This document shows, piece by piece, positions 19,000 to 28,599 of a stretch of 64,000 nt of DNA. How positions within the stretch are numbered: the stretch's first letter is position 1; each line of letters starts with the position of its first letter. A program made the translations under genes and the position numbers. The stretch lies in assembly GCA_000149225.2 (NCBI GenBank), contig CM000689.1, positions 744,001 to 808,000 on the forward strand, read 5' to 3'. This stretch comes from Lachancea kluyveri NRRL Y-12651. Taxonomy: Eukaryota > Ascomycota > Saccharomycetes > Saccharomycetales > Saccharomycetaceae. The notes beneath the pieces were generated by a model. That model did not search any database. It saw only the letters and a program-made list of their open reading frames with translations, and had not been told where the DNA came from.

Positions 19000-21087
19000 A
19001 GCTCTTCCAATCTCGAATACCCCTTAAGTGACATTATTATCCTTTTCACTTTCGCCCGTATGTTTTTCTGCTCTTCCAACCCAGCTAGTGACATCTACTA
19101 TACTATGTCCTTTCCGTCACGCTCGCTTTTCTGATGAGATTTTAGATTTCTATCTTCAACTTGTAGTTCTTTGTAATACTTTGGTATACTTTTGAATTTT
19201 ATTTTATTTTTTTATTTTCTTTTTCTTTTTTTATTTTTCAAGCTTTGTTGGCTGACCGTGTTGAACGATTATTCTCAGTGCCATCCACACATGGAAGCCC
19301 TGCACACGTGCGTTACCCCGACTGTGAGAAAAGGAGGCTGGCATTTTACAAGTGAGTCAAACGTTTGACGAACGATTAATCCGAGACACATGTGGCGCCA
19401 ATCTCCTGTACGCTAACGCATGCGGCTGCTACCACGCCATAGCTCACCCCCACTCTCTCAACGGTCACAAGTTCTTACTTCGTAAAACACCTTTCCCCCA
19501 ACAGAAACACAAGCTGTTCAGTTCACGGTGTGCAGAGGCTTTTGGATCCAGCCGAGCAGAAACAACCGATCTTTGCTATGTCCTTCGTATTTTTCACCGC
19601 ACCTGCTAGCGCTTTGCTCCCTGTGTACAAAACGACTGCGTGACATATAGCATCACTGGTTTGGCAAGAAGATGGGAGCAAGAACGAGCTATTCTTCGTG
19701 CATGGGGTTTATTTGGCTGCTGTGATGTTTTTTTCGTCATTTTTTTGGTGTCGGTATTTGCGTACGCGCCTATTTGAATCTGTTTTTGGTTCTTTACTTC
19801 TGCCAGTGCCTTTGGAAAGGGTTTTATTTTCGTTTTCGCCCGGCACGGTTGGCAGGTTGAATGCGTGCTTAGCTTATGGTCAGACTGCGCCTGTACGCAG
19901 TGATGACCAAGCGTGATCAATTTTTGTTTTTCTATTTTTGAATCCAGGACCCTTCAGCCTTTTCTTTTTTTTCTTTTCCTTCTCCTTCTGCAACCTTCAG
20001 GAGCATGCCGATTTGATTGTGAGCTCGAAACTTTCAAAGAGGGGTAGTGTTTCTAAAATGGAATACAATTGTCAACGTTTCTCTCTTGGTTTCTCACTTG
20101 CAGCGCGACCTTGCAACCCCGTAGCCTGCAGCGATCCACAGGCCGACACAATTTTACTTGTGGCTCTCAATATCCACACCACCGATATCTGCTCTTTGGC
20201 CATTCTCGTCTGCATTTTCTGGCGGCTGAGCAACATATACATGAAGTTTTCTCCTTCCTGTATAGATCTAATGGGTCTTCTGGCCTGTAAGCGGGGTTTG
20301 TCCGTCTTTTTAGGGCTCTTCGCCGTATTCGCCGTATTTTTCCTACATATGGGTGTCTGGCCGCTTCCTGTAATCTGATTTGCATGCACCGGTCGCAGGC
20401 GCGTGACTTGCATGCATAAATCACTCGCTCCCACGCACGCGCGCAGATTTTATGAAAGCACCTACATCGGATTATGTGATACGAAAACTAGATGCACTGT
20501 GTCGGAGAGTCCAATGTATTCAGTGTCTCTATGGGGTTGGATACTTGGACTATGCAAGACCTAAAAAACTGGCGACATGTGCATGAAAAACTGGACTTTA
20601 CCAGGTGCGTCCTGATGAAAATTGAAGACAATATCGTTGCAGCGGTTGACCATGTATTCATGTTTTATTTTTGGTTGTTTTTTTTTGGCCCTAGCCCTTT
20701 AATTCCTTGTCTTGTACAAGGGTCTGGTGCTTTTTTTTTAGGGAGTTATGTGACCCAAGTCCAGCAGAATATGTGACTTACTGCCTGGGGAGTTTTGGTT
20801 TACTCTGGGTTCGAGACAATACGGATTCCAGGCTTCACGTCGCTTTTGCAGAGAAAGATCTACTGAATCTCCTGTGCGTGTATTTTTGGCTACAAAAGTT
20901 CAAGCATGAACTGTTATTTTTGGACTAGAGAACTCCCGTGTTTTGATAGTTGAAATGAGAAAGAAACGTATATAAACTGGAGGACTTGCAACATTTTTAG
21001 ATCTGGTTTCGATTTTAGTTACACTTTCTCTTCCTATCTTTTTTTTTCATTTACCACTCAGTTATACACCTGTAAACATACTGAAAA
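19000..21087 (+). promoter_or_regulatory. Region between the two GPI genes: 3' end of unit A and upstream region of GPI gene 2
   Basis: About 2.1 kb. The first 200 bases are the 3' region of gene 1, ending in a T-rich tract (19196-19238). From about 19255 the sequence is the duplicated upstream region of gene 2. Short open frames here have no recognisable product. Confidence 0.55.
20765..21017 (+). repeat. 253-bp near-identical core-promoter block, copy B
   Basis: Partner of 16570-16822, with three substitutions (for example CTCCTGTG here against CTCCCGTG there). TATATAA is at 20969-20975. Confidence 0.9.
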
Positions 21088-22434
21088 ATGATCCTGAGCA
21101 AGACACTGCTAGCTGTACTTTTATCTTCAGACGTGCTGGGCTCGATATTGGTTAACTATCCCCGTGAAAATGATAATTCCGTCACGAAAATTGACAACTT
21201 AGAGCCTAGACGTAGTCGAAAAGCGATGCGTGCTATAGCTATGATCAGACGAGAAGACGTACCTGTTCCAATTACCCAACCGAGTGAACCTGAACCTGAA
21301 CAACCGGGTGAACCTGAACCTGAACAACCAGGTGAACCTGAACCTGAACAACCGGGTGAACCTGAACCTGAACAACCAGGTGAACCTGAACCTGAACCTG
21401 AACAACCAGGTGAACCTGAACCTGAACAACCAGGTGAACCTGAACCTGAACCTGAACAACCAGGTGAACCTGAACCTGAACAACCAGGTGAACCTGAACC
21501 TGAACCTGAACAACCAGGTGAACCTGAACCTGAACCTGAACAACCAGGTGAACCTGAACCTGAACAACCGGGTGAACCTGAACCTGAACAACCAGGTGAA
21601 CCTGAACCTGAACCTGAACAACCAGGTGAACCTGAACCTGAACAACCAGGTGAACCTGAACCTGAACAACCAGGTGAACCTGAACCTGAACAACCGAGTG
21701 AACCTGAACCTGAACAACCGGGTGAACCTGAACCTGAACAACCAGGTGAACCTGAACAACCAAGTGAACCTGAACAACCTGAACCAGAAGAACCAAGTGA
21801 ACCTGAACCTGAACAACCAGGTGAACCTGAACAACCAAGTGAACCTGAACAACCTGAACCAGAAGAACCAGGTGAACCGGAACCAGAAGAACCAGGCGAA
21901 CCTGAACCAGAAGAACCAGGTGAACCTGAACAACCAAGTGAACCTGAACAACCTGAACCAGAAGAACCAAGTGAACCTGAACCAGAAGAACCAAGTGAAC
22001 CTGAACAACCAAGTGAACCTGAACAACCTGAACCAGAAGAACCAGGTGAACCGGAACCAGAAGAACCAAGTGAACCTGAACCAGAAGAACCAGGTGAACC
22101 TGAACAACCAAGTGAACCTGAACAACCTGAACCAGAAGAACCAGGCGAACCTGAACAACCAGGTGAAACTCAACCTGAACCTACTAATGAACCTACTAAT
22201 GAACCTACTAATGAACCTACTAATGAACCTACTACCCCGACAACCTCCCTCAAGCCAACTACTCCAACAACTTCCCCCAAGCCATCCGAATCGAGCGAGG
22301 AGAACGAAACCTCCGGATCCTCAGCGCCAGATAGCTCAACTACTGGGAGTATTCCTAGCTACGAAGGCAACGCAGCTGCATTGAAAGGTGGCTTCCTACT
22401 CGGAGTGGTCCTCCCAGCAGTCTTGTTGATTTAA
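21088..22434 (+). CDS. GPI-anchored Glu/Pro/Gln-repeat cell-wall protein 2
   Basis: 448 residues, paralogous to the gene at 16891. The signal peptide ([22 protein letters not shown]) and the last 60 residues (SEENETSGS... then [10 protein letters not shown] and a hydrophobic tail ending AVLLI) match the first copy closely. The spacer here is basic and carries dibasic sites (PRRSRK, MIRRED) that Kex2 could cut in the Golgi. The middle is wholly different from copy 1: an array of [10 protein letters not shown] and [13 protein letters not shown] units (residues about 66-360), then four PTNE repeats. The product is therefore extremely acidic. Probably a cell-wall or surface protein; no named relative recognised. 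Confidence 0.85.
   Translation: MILSKTLLAVLLSSDVLGSILVNYPRENDNSVTKIDNLEPRRSRKAMRAIAMIRREDVPVPITQPSEPEPEQPGEPEPEQPGEPEPEQPGEPEPEQPGEPEPEPEQPGEPEPEQPGEPEPEPEQPGEPEPEQPGEPEPEPEQPGEPEPEPEQPGEPEPEQPGEPEPEQPGEPEPEPEQPGEPEPEQPGEPEPEQPGEPEPEQPSEPEPEQPGEPEPEQPGEPEQPSEPEQPEPEEPSEPEPEQPGEPEQPSEPEQPEPEEPGEPEPEEPGEPEPEEPGEPEQPSEPEQPEPEEPSEPEPEEPSEPEQPSEPEQPEPEEPGEPEPEEPSEPEPEEPGEPEQPSEPEQPEPEEPGEPEQPGETQPEPTNEPTNEPTNEPTNEPTTPTTSLKPTTPTTSPKPSESSEENETSGSSAPDSSTTGSIPSYEGNAAALKGGFLLGVVLPAVLLI
21283..22170 (+). repeat. Minisatellite coding Glu/Pro/Gln units
   Basis: Nested 6-base (GAACCT) and 18-24-base units (for example CCTGAACAACCAGGTGAA). The 5' half uses [10 protein letters not shown] forms and the 3' half EEPSEPEQ forms, so the array expanded in at least two phases. 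Confidence 0.95.
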
Positions 22435-23316
22435 AGCTTCTGACCCTCGACATCCCATAAGTGGCAATTATTATCCTTGTCACCTTTGCTCGTACATTTT
22501 CTTACTTTCCCGAATCAGCTAGTGACATCTACTGCACTATGTCCTTCCGATCACTTGCACTTTTTGAACAAATTTTAGACTTCTATCTCAAACTTGTAGT
22601 TCTTCCTAAATCTTTAGTATACTTTTAAAACATTTTATTATTTTTTTTCTAGGTTTTCCTTCTATCTTTTTTTTTTTGGTCTTTTTTTGTGTTTTTTTAG
22701 AAAAATCTTATTTACTCCTGCATGGCTACTACACATCTGTTCGTTGTTATCGGCTTTGACACTCAAAACTTTCATCTTAGCCCAAAACATAAATAAGTGG
22801 TGTGTAAACGGCTACAGAGTTAGCCTTCCTCCTCCACCACCACCGTTTGCACTGAAACGCCTGCAACCTCAAGCATGGAGAAAATGCTTCGCGACACAGC
22901 ATAGTCTGCCCTTGCGGTGGTGTTGAGAGAGCCTCTTTCTACTATTCTGCTCTTCCTGTGTTTCCCGTACGTTTCCCATGCGTTTTCACGCCCCGCTGGG
23001 CTCTGTCCCCGACATTTTCTGAACAAATTGGCATTGTCAGGCGCGCCCGCTCGCAGCCAGCGGACCCAAACACCAAATAAAAAGCCAGACACTTTTGATA
23101 GGCAGTTAGTCTCGTACAAAGTGTCCTCACTATACTACTCACTGTGCAAGGTATGCCCGGTCCATCCGTATCGCTCACTTTTCCCCTGTGTGTCGGATAT
23201 CGGCGAGGAACTGATAAGCCAGAAGAGTGCAACTATTTAAGCCCGGTTGTTGAGGCCGGTACTCTAGCCTCATTGCCGCCGCACACACACACATACACAC
23301 ACACACAAAAGACTAA
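22435..23316. other. Intergenic region, GPI gene 2 / Mpv17-like gene
   Basis: 882 bases. The first 200 are the duplicated 3' region. A minus-strand ATTTATGTTTT (22784-22794) fits the S. cerevisiae replication-origin core consensus, with T-rich sequence nearby (22637-22699). Before the Mpv17-like gene there is a CA/TA microsatellite at 23282-23308. No gene seen. Confidence 0.45.
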
Positions 23317-24018
23317 ATGCCAAACCAGCCCCTGCTAACCAGATCTGTCACCACGTACAACCGATTGCTGGCAGCCTACCCGCTACTCACAAAGTCGGCC
23401 ACAGGCGCCGTGCTGAGCGCTCTTGGAGAGTTGATAAGTCAGTCTTGCAGCTCGTCTGCAAGCACGCAGGTAAAGAGACAGACCTCTGCAAAGACCCCTG
23501 CAGAGACCCGTTCAGAGGCCTCTGTGATGAATAGGATCAGGGCAGCACTAGCCACACCCCAGTATTCAAAGCTTCTTTTGATGTTTCTGTACGGGGCCCT
23601 CGTCAACGCGCCAATCAACCACTTCTCTTATAAGTGGATCAACAGGTTCACCAACACAAAGGTCATTGCCAGGTGGAGACGTTTGGCCCAGCTGTGCGGT
23701 TCCTGGGTGCTGGTGACTCCAGTCCAGGTATTCCTGCTGCTCGTTACGCTGACGCTGGTGAACATGGGACAAGCGGGCGGCCAAAAGCTGGCCAGGTGTC
23801 TGCCCCATCTCAAGGAAAACCTGAGAGCCCGCTATGTCAAGATGTTGTCCAGCAGCTTGGTCAGCTCCACGGTCTTTGTTTCGTTTGCACAGCAGTTTAT
23901 CCCTCCCGAAAAGTGGTCTGTGTTTTTCAGTTTTGCGTACGCAGCTCTTGGCACAGGGCAAAACATGTACTTGAAAAAGTACTCCTCTGCAGAGAAAAAG
24001 GGGGACGCCTCCGACTGA
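23317..24018 (+). CDS. Mpv17/PMP22-family membrane protein
   Basis: 233 residues. The family pattern is present: an N-terminal YNRLLAAYPLLTKSATGAVL segment with a helix, GALVNAPINHFSYKWINR, and the C-terminal signature region (IPPEKWSVFFSFAYAALGTGQNMYLK). Members are four-helix proteins of the peroxisomal or mitochondrial inner membrane thought to form small pores; S. cerevisiae relatives are Sym1 and YOR292C. I do not recall an S. cerevisiae gene at this syntenic place, so this may have been lost there. A Ser/Thr/Lys-rich loop (residues about 45-70) is unusual. Stop is 21 bases from that of the next gene on the other strand. Confidence 0.8.
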   Translation: MPNQPLLTRSVTTYNRLLAAYPLLTKSATGAVLSALGELISQSCSSSASTQVKRQTSAKTPAETRSEASVMNRIRAALATPQYSKLLLMFLYGALVNAPINHFSYKWINRFTNTKVIARWRRLAQLCGSWVLVTPVQVFLLLVTLTLVNMGQAGGQKLARCLPHLKENLRARYVKMLSSSLVSSTVFVSFAQQFIPPEKWSVFFSFAYAALGTGQNMYLKKYSSAEKKGDASD

Positions 24019-24039
24019 GCCGTTGCCAGACACCCACTA

Positions 24040-25125
24040 TTATATACCAGTTTGATAGATCCATGTACTTAGTATGTTGTTTTCCCACTTTAAGGACTTT
24101 ACTTCCAAAGCGAGTGCTTCCGCCGCGACGCTCTCCTCTGTGGCGCCCTGCTCTGCGGCACCCTGCTCGGCGGCTTCACTTCCCCAGGGTGCGTGTTTTT
24201 GTGAGCACTTGTCATAGTACTCTGTAACTTCTCCAGAGTCGTCGGTGATGGGGGAGAGCTTTTGGTAGACTTCAAGTTCCTTGGCCAAATCTTTATTCTC
24301 GTCCACCACCGCCCGGTAGCGTTTTTCGAGAGTGGAGAGGCGCTTTGCAGCTTTTCGAAACTCACACTGCTGGTCGTTGTACTTGGCTTCCAAAAGGAAA
24401 ATGTCGTGCTCCAGATGGCTCCGGTCGTTTTCCTTTACATCGAGAAGCTGCTGTAGGTTTCCGGTCCGCACCTTCAACTGGCTGGTAGCTTGCTCTAGTT
24501 CCCTGACCGTGTTACATAGCTCCTGGTTATGGCGTCTGGTTTCGTAGCAGGTCCATTCCAGCTCCAACTTTTCCCAGAATAGACCTTCCGACAAGCTGAG
24601 GTGGATCGTCTTCTGATCGCTCGGCGGCATCTGCGCAACCTGGTCCATAAAGATCTGGCTCGCAGACAACGGTTCTATTAGTACGGAGCAGAGTATCCTC
24701 GTCTGGATTTCCCTTCCCTGGAGCCCGGAGTGATGCAAGCGTTTCGACTTTTTGCGGCCCGTGTCTTCGATCAAGTCGTAGTCTAACAGTTGGACTCTTC
24801 TTTGCACTCGCTGCAAAAGCGCACTGTTCTTCCGTTCCAAGAAGCTCACCAACGCCTCCATACAATCCCTCAAACACAAGGGCTGTGCAACGTCTTTGTC
24901 GTAAACATGGTTTGCAAGGATGGAATGGCATACAGTGGCCTTGAGGATCGAGTCTTTGTTTTGGACCTTGCTGGTCAGCTGCGCGGAGCTGTCCAGCCTT
25001 TTTAAAAGTCTGGTAAACGTTGTGGCAAAATCGCTCGAACTCATTGCTGGCTGAAAGAACTCGTCTAGCGTATCTAAAAGCTGAAATGTGTCAAGTATGG
25101 CGCCCAAGAGCAGACCAACTGACAT
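24040..25125 (-). CDS. Coiled-coil protein of unknown function
   Basis: 361 residues; I do not recognise it. Residues 1-190 look helical without strong heptads and contain Cys and Leu-rich segments. Residues about 195-290 form a convincing coiled coil (VRELEQATSQLKVRTGNLQQ and following). An acidic Ala/Glu/Gln stretch (EQGAAEQGATEE) separates it from a short conserved-looking end, LKWENNILSTWIYQTGI. Coiled coil plus such an end is seen in several kinetochore and tethering subunits, but that is only a loose impression. It has no counterpart I recall beside UPF3 in S. cerevisiae. Codon use and GC content look like the neighbours. Confidence 0.75.
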   Translation of the reverse strand: MSVGLLLGAILDTFQLLDTLDEFFQPAMSSSDFATTFTRLLKRLDSSAQLTSKVQNKDSILKATVCHSILANHVYDKDVAQPLCLRDCMEALVSFLERKNSALLQRVQRRVQLLDYDLIEDTGRKKSKRLHHSGLQGREIQTRILCSVLIEPLSASQIFMDQVAQMPPSDQKTIHLSLSEGLFWEKLELEWTCYETRRHNQELCNTVRELEQATSQLKVRTGNLQQLLDVKENDRSHLEHDIFLLEAKYNDQQCEFRKAAKRLSTLEKRYRAVVDENKDLAKELEVYQKLSPITDDSGEVTEYYDKCSQKHAPWGSEAAEQGAAEQGATEESVAAEALALEVKSLKWENNILSTWIYQTGI

Positions 25126-25318
25126 CCATATCGCGCGTATATTCAGATAATTAGGTTACATATGTTTTCGTCCCCTGACACAAAATGCACCGGCCGGTGC
25201 GTCGCACAACTGCTTACTCTTCCCGAAGGAATTGCCTCTTTTTTACAGCTCGGTACAGCTCGGATCTGACGTCTGAATCAGGATTTGGGCTCGGATTTAA
25301 ACATAGGCTTGGATCTGT

Positions 25319-26800
25319 CTAGGGCACCGATTTCTGCCCCTGTCCCTGTTTCTGCTTCTGCTTCTGCTGCTTCTGCTTCTGCTGCTTCTGCTGCTTCTGC
25401 TTCTGCTTCTGTTTCTGTTTCTGCTTCTGCTTCTGCTTCTGCTTTGGGTTTAACTTTGAGTCCGGAGTCAACGCCGGTTGCGATGATAGATTCATATCTT
25501 TGCATTCAACTGAGTCTGCCCCGTTAGGTTTAGATAGCTGCACATCTGGAATACCGTATTCCCTCGGCTGGCCCGTAAAAGTCTCTCCGTCGTCCCTCCT
25601 GCCTGCTTTTTTTCTGTGATCCTGCTTCTTCTTACCACTTTCAGCTCCTGCAACAGTGGCATCCTTTTCCTTCTTTGCAGCTTTCCTCTCCAATCTTTCT
25701 CGTTTTTCCAACTCTCTTCTGCCGGCAGCCTCAATGATCACCACATTGTTGTTATTTGGATCACCTGAGTCGTGTTCGGTTTTCTTTTTCTTGTTCTTTT
25801 TGTTTTTTAGTTTACCTTTACCCTTCTCTGCCCCGGTCCTTCTCCTGTTCTTCTCTCCGCCACCGTCATTACCACCGCTGTCGCCGTTGTTGTCACCGTC
25901 ACCATCACCGTCACCGTCACCGTGACCACGTTCCCTGACATCGGGTTGGCCATTGTTGTTGTTGTTTTTCTTGCTTTTCTTGCTTTTCTTGTTTTTCTTG
26001 TTCTTCTTGTTCTTCTTGTTCTTCTTCTGTTCTCCGTCGCCGGCCAGCTCAACAATGGCCTTTTCGCTTTGCAGCCTGACCTTTTGCAGCAACTCTTGCT
26101 TTCTCTTGAGCTCCCTCTCCAAGGGACTGAATATGCTTAGATCCGAATACTGGTATTCTTGTCTGTTTGCCTCAATAAGCCCTAACGATTTTACAAACGT
26201 CTGGAACAGTTTGTCTTCTTGCAGTGAGCCTTCCAGATGGGACTTTGTTCTTTTCATTGCATTGCTTTCCTCGCCCCTAAACTTTTTCACAAAGGAACTG
26301 ATCGCAACCGTGGGTACCATGGCATTATCACGGTCGTCCACAAACTTCACGTTGGCCAGCTTTCTGGCAAAGGGTTGCAGGGTGTCCATATCGCGGAAGG
26401 TAAAGTATGCCCTAGAGTAGGTCGGTGGTTTGAACGGCTTTTTGGAGTAGTGGCCCTGGACGTAGTAGCAGTCGTTGCAGTTGGTGCTGACAAATCCTTG
26501 GTCGACTATGGACGCGATGGTGGAGTAGAACTGGCTTTCTGTCAGGTTTGGTGGCAACGACCGAAAGACTAGCTTGTGCCCGGGCGGCCCTGCCTTTTTT
26601 GCACGCCTGTTTCTTCTCCTGAAACGACTGCCACTTGCAGACCTGCCCTCAGCAGAGTCTGTTCTTTTTGTAGGCCCGTTTTCTGGCAACGGCCTTCTCT
26701 CTGAGGGTTGCTGGGCCCTCTTGTCCTGTCGTTTTCCTCTTGCCCGATTGTTTTTTTTGATGAGGGCATCTGGCCTCTTGTCTGGTTCAACGGGCTCCAT
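25319..26800 (-). CDS. UPF3: Nonsense-mediated decay factor Upf3
   Basis: 493 residues, longer than S. cerevisiae Upf3 (387). The Smg4/UPF3 domain is clear at about residues 75-185 (HKLVFRSLPPNLTESQFYST; ARKLANVKFVDDRDNAMVPT). It is followed by EDKLFQTFVKSLG, the family's conserved helix and the short motif NNNVVIIEAAG near residue 350. The excess length is low complexity: KNKKNKK and KSKK runs, an Asp/Gly tract (GDGDGDGDGD) and a C-terminal KQKQKQ array. With Upf1 and Upf2 it marks premature stop codons for mRNA decay and shuttles between nucleus and cytoplasm. It shares a 250-base divergent promoter with THP1. Confidence 0.92.
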   Translation of the reverse strand: MEPVEPDKRPDALIKKNNRARGKRQDKRAQQPSERRPLPENGPTKRTDSAEGRSASGSRFRRRNRRAKKAGPPGHKLVFRSLPPNLTESQFYSTIASIVDQGFVSTNCNDCYYVQGHYSKKPFKPPTYSRAYFTFRDMDTLQPFARKLANVKFVDDRDNAMVPTVAISSFVKKFRGEESNAMKRTKSHLEGSLQEDKLFQTFVKSLGLIEANRQEYQYSDLSIFSPLERELKRKQELLQKVRLQSEKAIVELAGDGEQKKNKKNKKNKKNKKSKKSKKNNNNNGQPDVRERGHGDGDGDGDGDNNGDSGGNDGGGEKNRRRTGAEKGKGKLKNKKNKKKKTEHDSGDPNNNNVVIIEAAGRRELEKRERLERKAAKKEKDATVAGAESGKKKQDHRKKAGRRDDGETFTGQPREYGIPDVQLSKPNGADSVECKDMNLSSQPALTPDSKLNPKQKQKQKQKQKQKQKQKQQKQQKQKQQKQKQKQGQGQKSVP

Positions 26801-27050
26801 GGCTCAAGTGTTTGTGTTCTTTGCTCGTATTTTCTGCTACTGGGTCGAACCAAGTCTTTGCCATGGTTCTGTTCAAGAGCTGGTTCTCCAGGACCAAACT
26901 TTCAAGGGCATCAAAATTTTTCAGAATCTGGGAACCTGTAAATCTCGGCTAATCATCAACTTTTTTTTTTTTAATAAGTTAAAGCGTGCGTATACGTACA
27001 TGTGTGTATACAAGTGTGTTTGATCCATCTACCATCTATCAGCTACTCAG

Positions 27051-28427
27051 ATGGCCACCACTTTGGAACAGCTTTTTCAACAATTGCACCAAAACAATGT
27101 CTCTGTACTGTCTGTGGACTTGGGGAAAAACGGCCGCTTCGTCGCCAGTCTCCAGCAGCACCTGCAGGCCAACAACACAACACCCGGACAGCTAGAAACC
27201 CTTGTGGAGAATCAGGCGTTCCATGGCGGCTCATGGTCGAGGTTCAATATCCTGGTTGTGTCCTTTTTGAAGTACTGCAAAGACGTCAATCCGTGGTCGT
27301 TGTGGGAGAGCTCAGACCTGGTGTTCAACTATTACCAGGACTTGAGCAATTGCTTGTTAAACGACTCATACCCCTTGGAAAACTTGGTTGGCCTGTTCAA
27401 GGACACGTCCGACTACGTGATACCGCTGGCGTCCAGGCTGGACCAGCACTACCAAACAATGGGCACCAAACAGTACCAGTTTTTAACACACGTTTCGTCC
27501 ATCATCTCCAAGCTGTTCAACAGCACAAAGGCCAGATTCGACGAGCCGGCCAAACCTTTTGGGGAGTTGCCTGGAAAGCAAAAGATTTTGTTGTACATCG
27601 TCAACCGGCTGAACAACATCTACTTCAAGATAGACTCCGCTTCCTCGTGCTCAAACATCTTTAAAAACACCAAGCACAAGTCCATGGTCGAGAGGTTTAG
27701 CGAGTACCCGGCCAGGGAGCAGGTGGAGTACAGGTACCTGCTGGGGCGGTACTATCTACTGAACCACCGCATTTCGGACTCCTTCCACCAGCTGAACAGC
27801 GCCTTTCAAATGCTGGCAGGCCAGACCACCGTTTCGCCACAGCTGCAACGAAACATGTACCGCGTGCTAAAGTACCTGCTGCCTACGGGGATTCTGTTTG
27901 GCAAGGTGCCGGCGACGGCCATGGTGGCAAGAGTCTCTACAGAGCTGGCCCAGATGTACAGCGGCCTGATTCGCGTAGTCAAAGAGGGCAACATCGGCGG
28001 ATTCAACCAGTGGCTGTTTACCAACGAGCAGCTACTGCGCCGTGACAAGCTGCTGCTCGTGCTGCTTGAGAAGCTGCCGATCCTGATATACCGTAACCTG
28101 ATCAGAAGAGTGATTGCCACGGTGGTGATTCCACAGGGCTCGAACAAGATCCCGTACCAGCTCATAGAACACGCGGTTCGGTTTTCTACAGGGCCCTTGC
28201 ACGCCGGCATGTCCCCTATCTACAACACGATCCACTCCTCGGGCAACGTGGAAAACATTTTGGTGACGCTGATCAACCTGAGTCTGTTCAGAGGCAACTG
28301 CTTCCCTCTGAATAGGATGTGTGTCACGATGAAGACGAACAACGTTAACGACATTTTCCCGTGCGTGAACGAAAAGATTGTCGCCAAGTTCCCGCTAAAC
28401 AACGATGACTCGTGGCTGGACGAGTGA
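27051..28427 (+). CDS. THP1: TREX-2 mRNA export subunit Thp1
   Basis: 458 residues, against 455 in S. cerevisiae (YOL072W). The C-terminal half is a PCI domain (VEYRYLLGRYYLLNHRISDS, then LRRDKLLLVLLEKLPILIYR). Thp1 joins Sac3, Sus1 and Cdc31 in the TREX-2 complex at the nuclear pore, coupling transcription to mRNA export. The gene begins 250 bases from the UPF3 start on the other strand. Confidence 0.92.
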   Translation: MATTLEQLFQQLHQNNVSVLSVDLGKNGRFVASLQQHLQANNTTPGQLETLVENQAFHGGSWSRFNILVVSFLKYCKDVNPWSLWESSDLVFNYYQDLSNCLLNDSYPLENLVGLFKDTSDYVIPLASRLDQHYQTMGTKQYQFLTHVSSIISKLFNSTKARFDEPAKPFGELPGKQKILLYIVNRLNNIYFKIDSASSCSNIFKNTKHKSMVERFSEYPAREQVEYRYLLGRYYLLNHRISDSFHQLNSAFQMLAGQTTVSPQLQRNMYRVLKYLLPTGILFGKVPATAMVARVSTELAQMYSGLIRVVKEGNIGGFNQWLFTNEQLLRRDKLLLVLLEKLPILIYRNLIRRVIATVVIPQGSNKIPYQLIEHAVRFSTGPLHAGMSPIYNTIHSSGNVENILVTLINLSLFRGNCFPLNRMCVTMKTNNVNDIFPCVNEKIVAKFPLNNDDSWLDE

Positions 28428-28565
28428 ACTCCCCATGTCCCTGGCCGTTCCACCACACCAGGTTCGTAGATAGACACACTCGCGCATGCTCTTCTATAGG
28501 TAATCACGCACACATCCGTAGCTGCCGCAATAAGGAGCACGTGACCAAAATAGCGTGCGGTGCAC

Positions 28566-28599
<34 letters not shown>

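Larger units (their letters stand above)
15110..19200 (+). repeat. Tandem duplication unit A (promoter + GPI gene 1 + 3' region)
   Basis: About 4.1 kb that aligns, in the same order and orientation, with 19255-22640. Anchors shared by both copies include CTGTGAGAAAAGGAGGC (15174 and 19327), TTTCTATTTTTGAATCCAGG (about 15749 and 19929), CAGGAGCATGCCG (15831 and 19998), the 253-bp block, the signal-peptide and GPI-signal coding ends, and the 3' motif CAGCTAGTGACATCTACT (19082 and 22516). Outside the 253-bp block the flanks are clearly diverged. Edges are approximate. Confidence 0.85.
19255..22640 (+). repeat. Tandem duplication unit B (promoter + GPI gene 2 + 3' region)
   Basis: Second copy of the unit starting near 15110. 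It is shorter mainly because the coding repeat array is shorter. Same anchors as listed for unit A; edges approximate. Confidence 0.85.

Noticed and set aside
21199-22384. Open frames overlapping GPI gene 2 on both strands
   Set aside because: Same cause: short-period repeats of GAACCT type leave every frame open.
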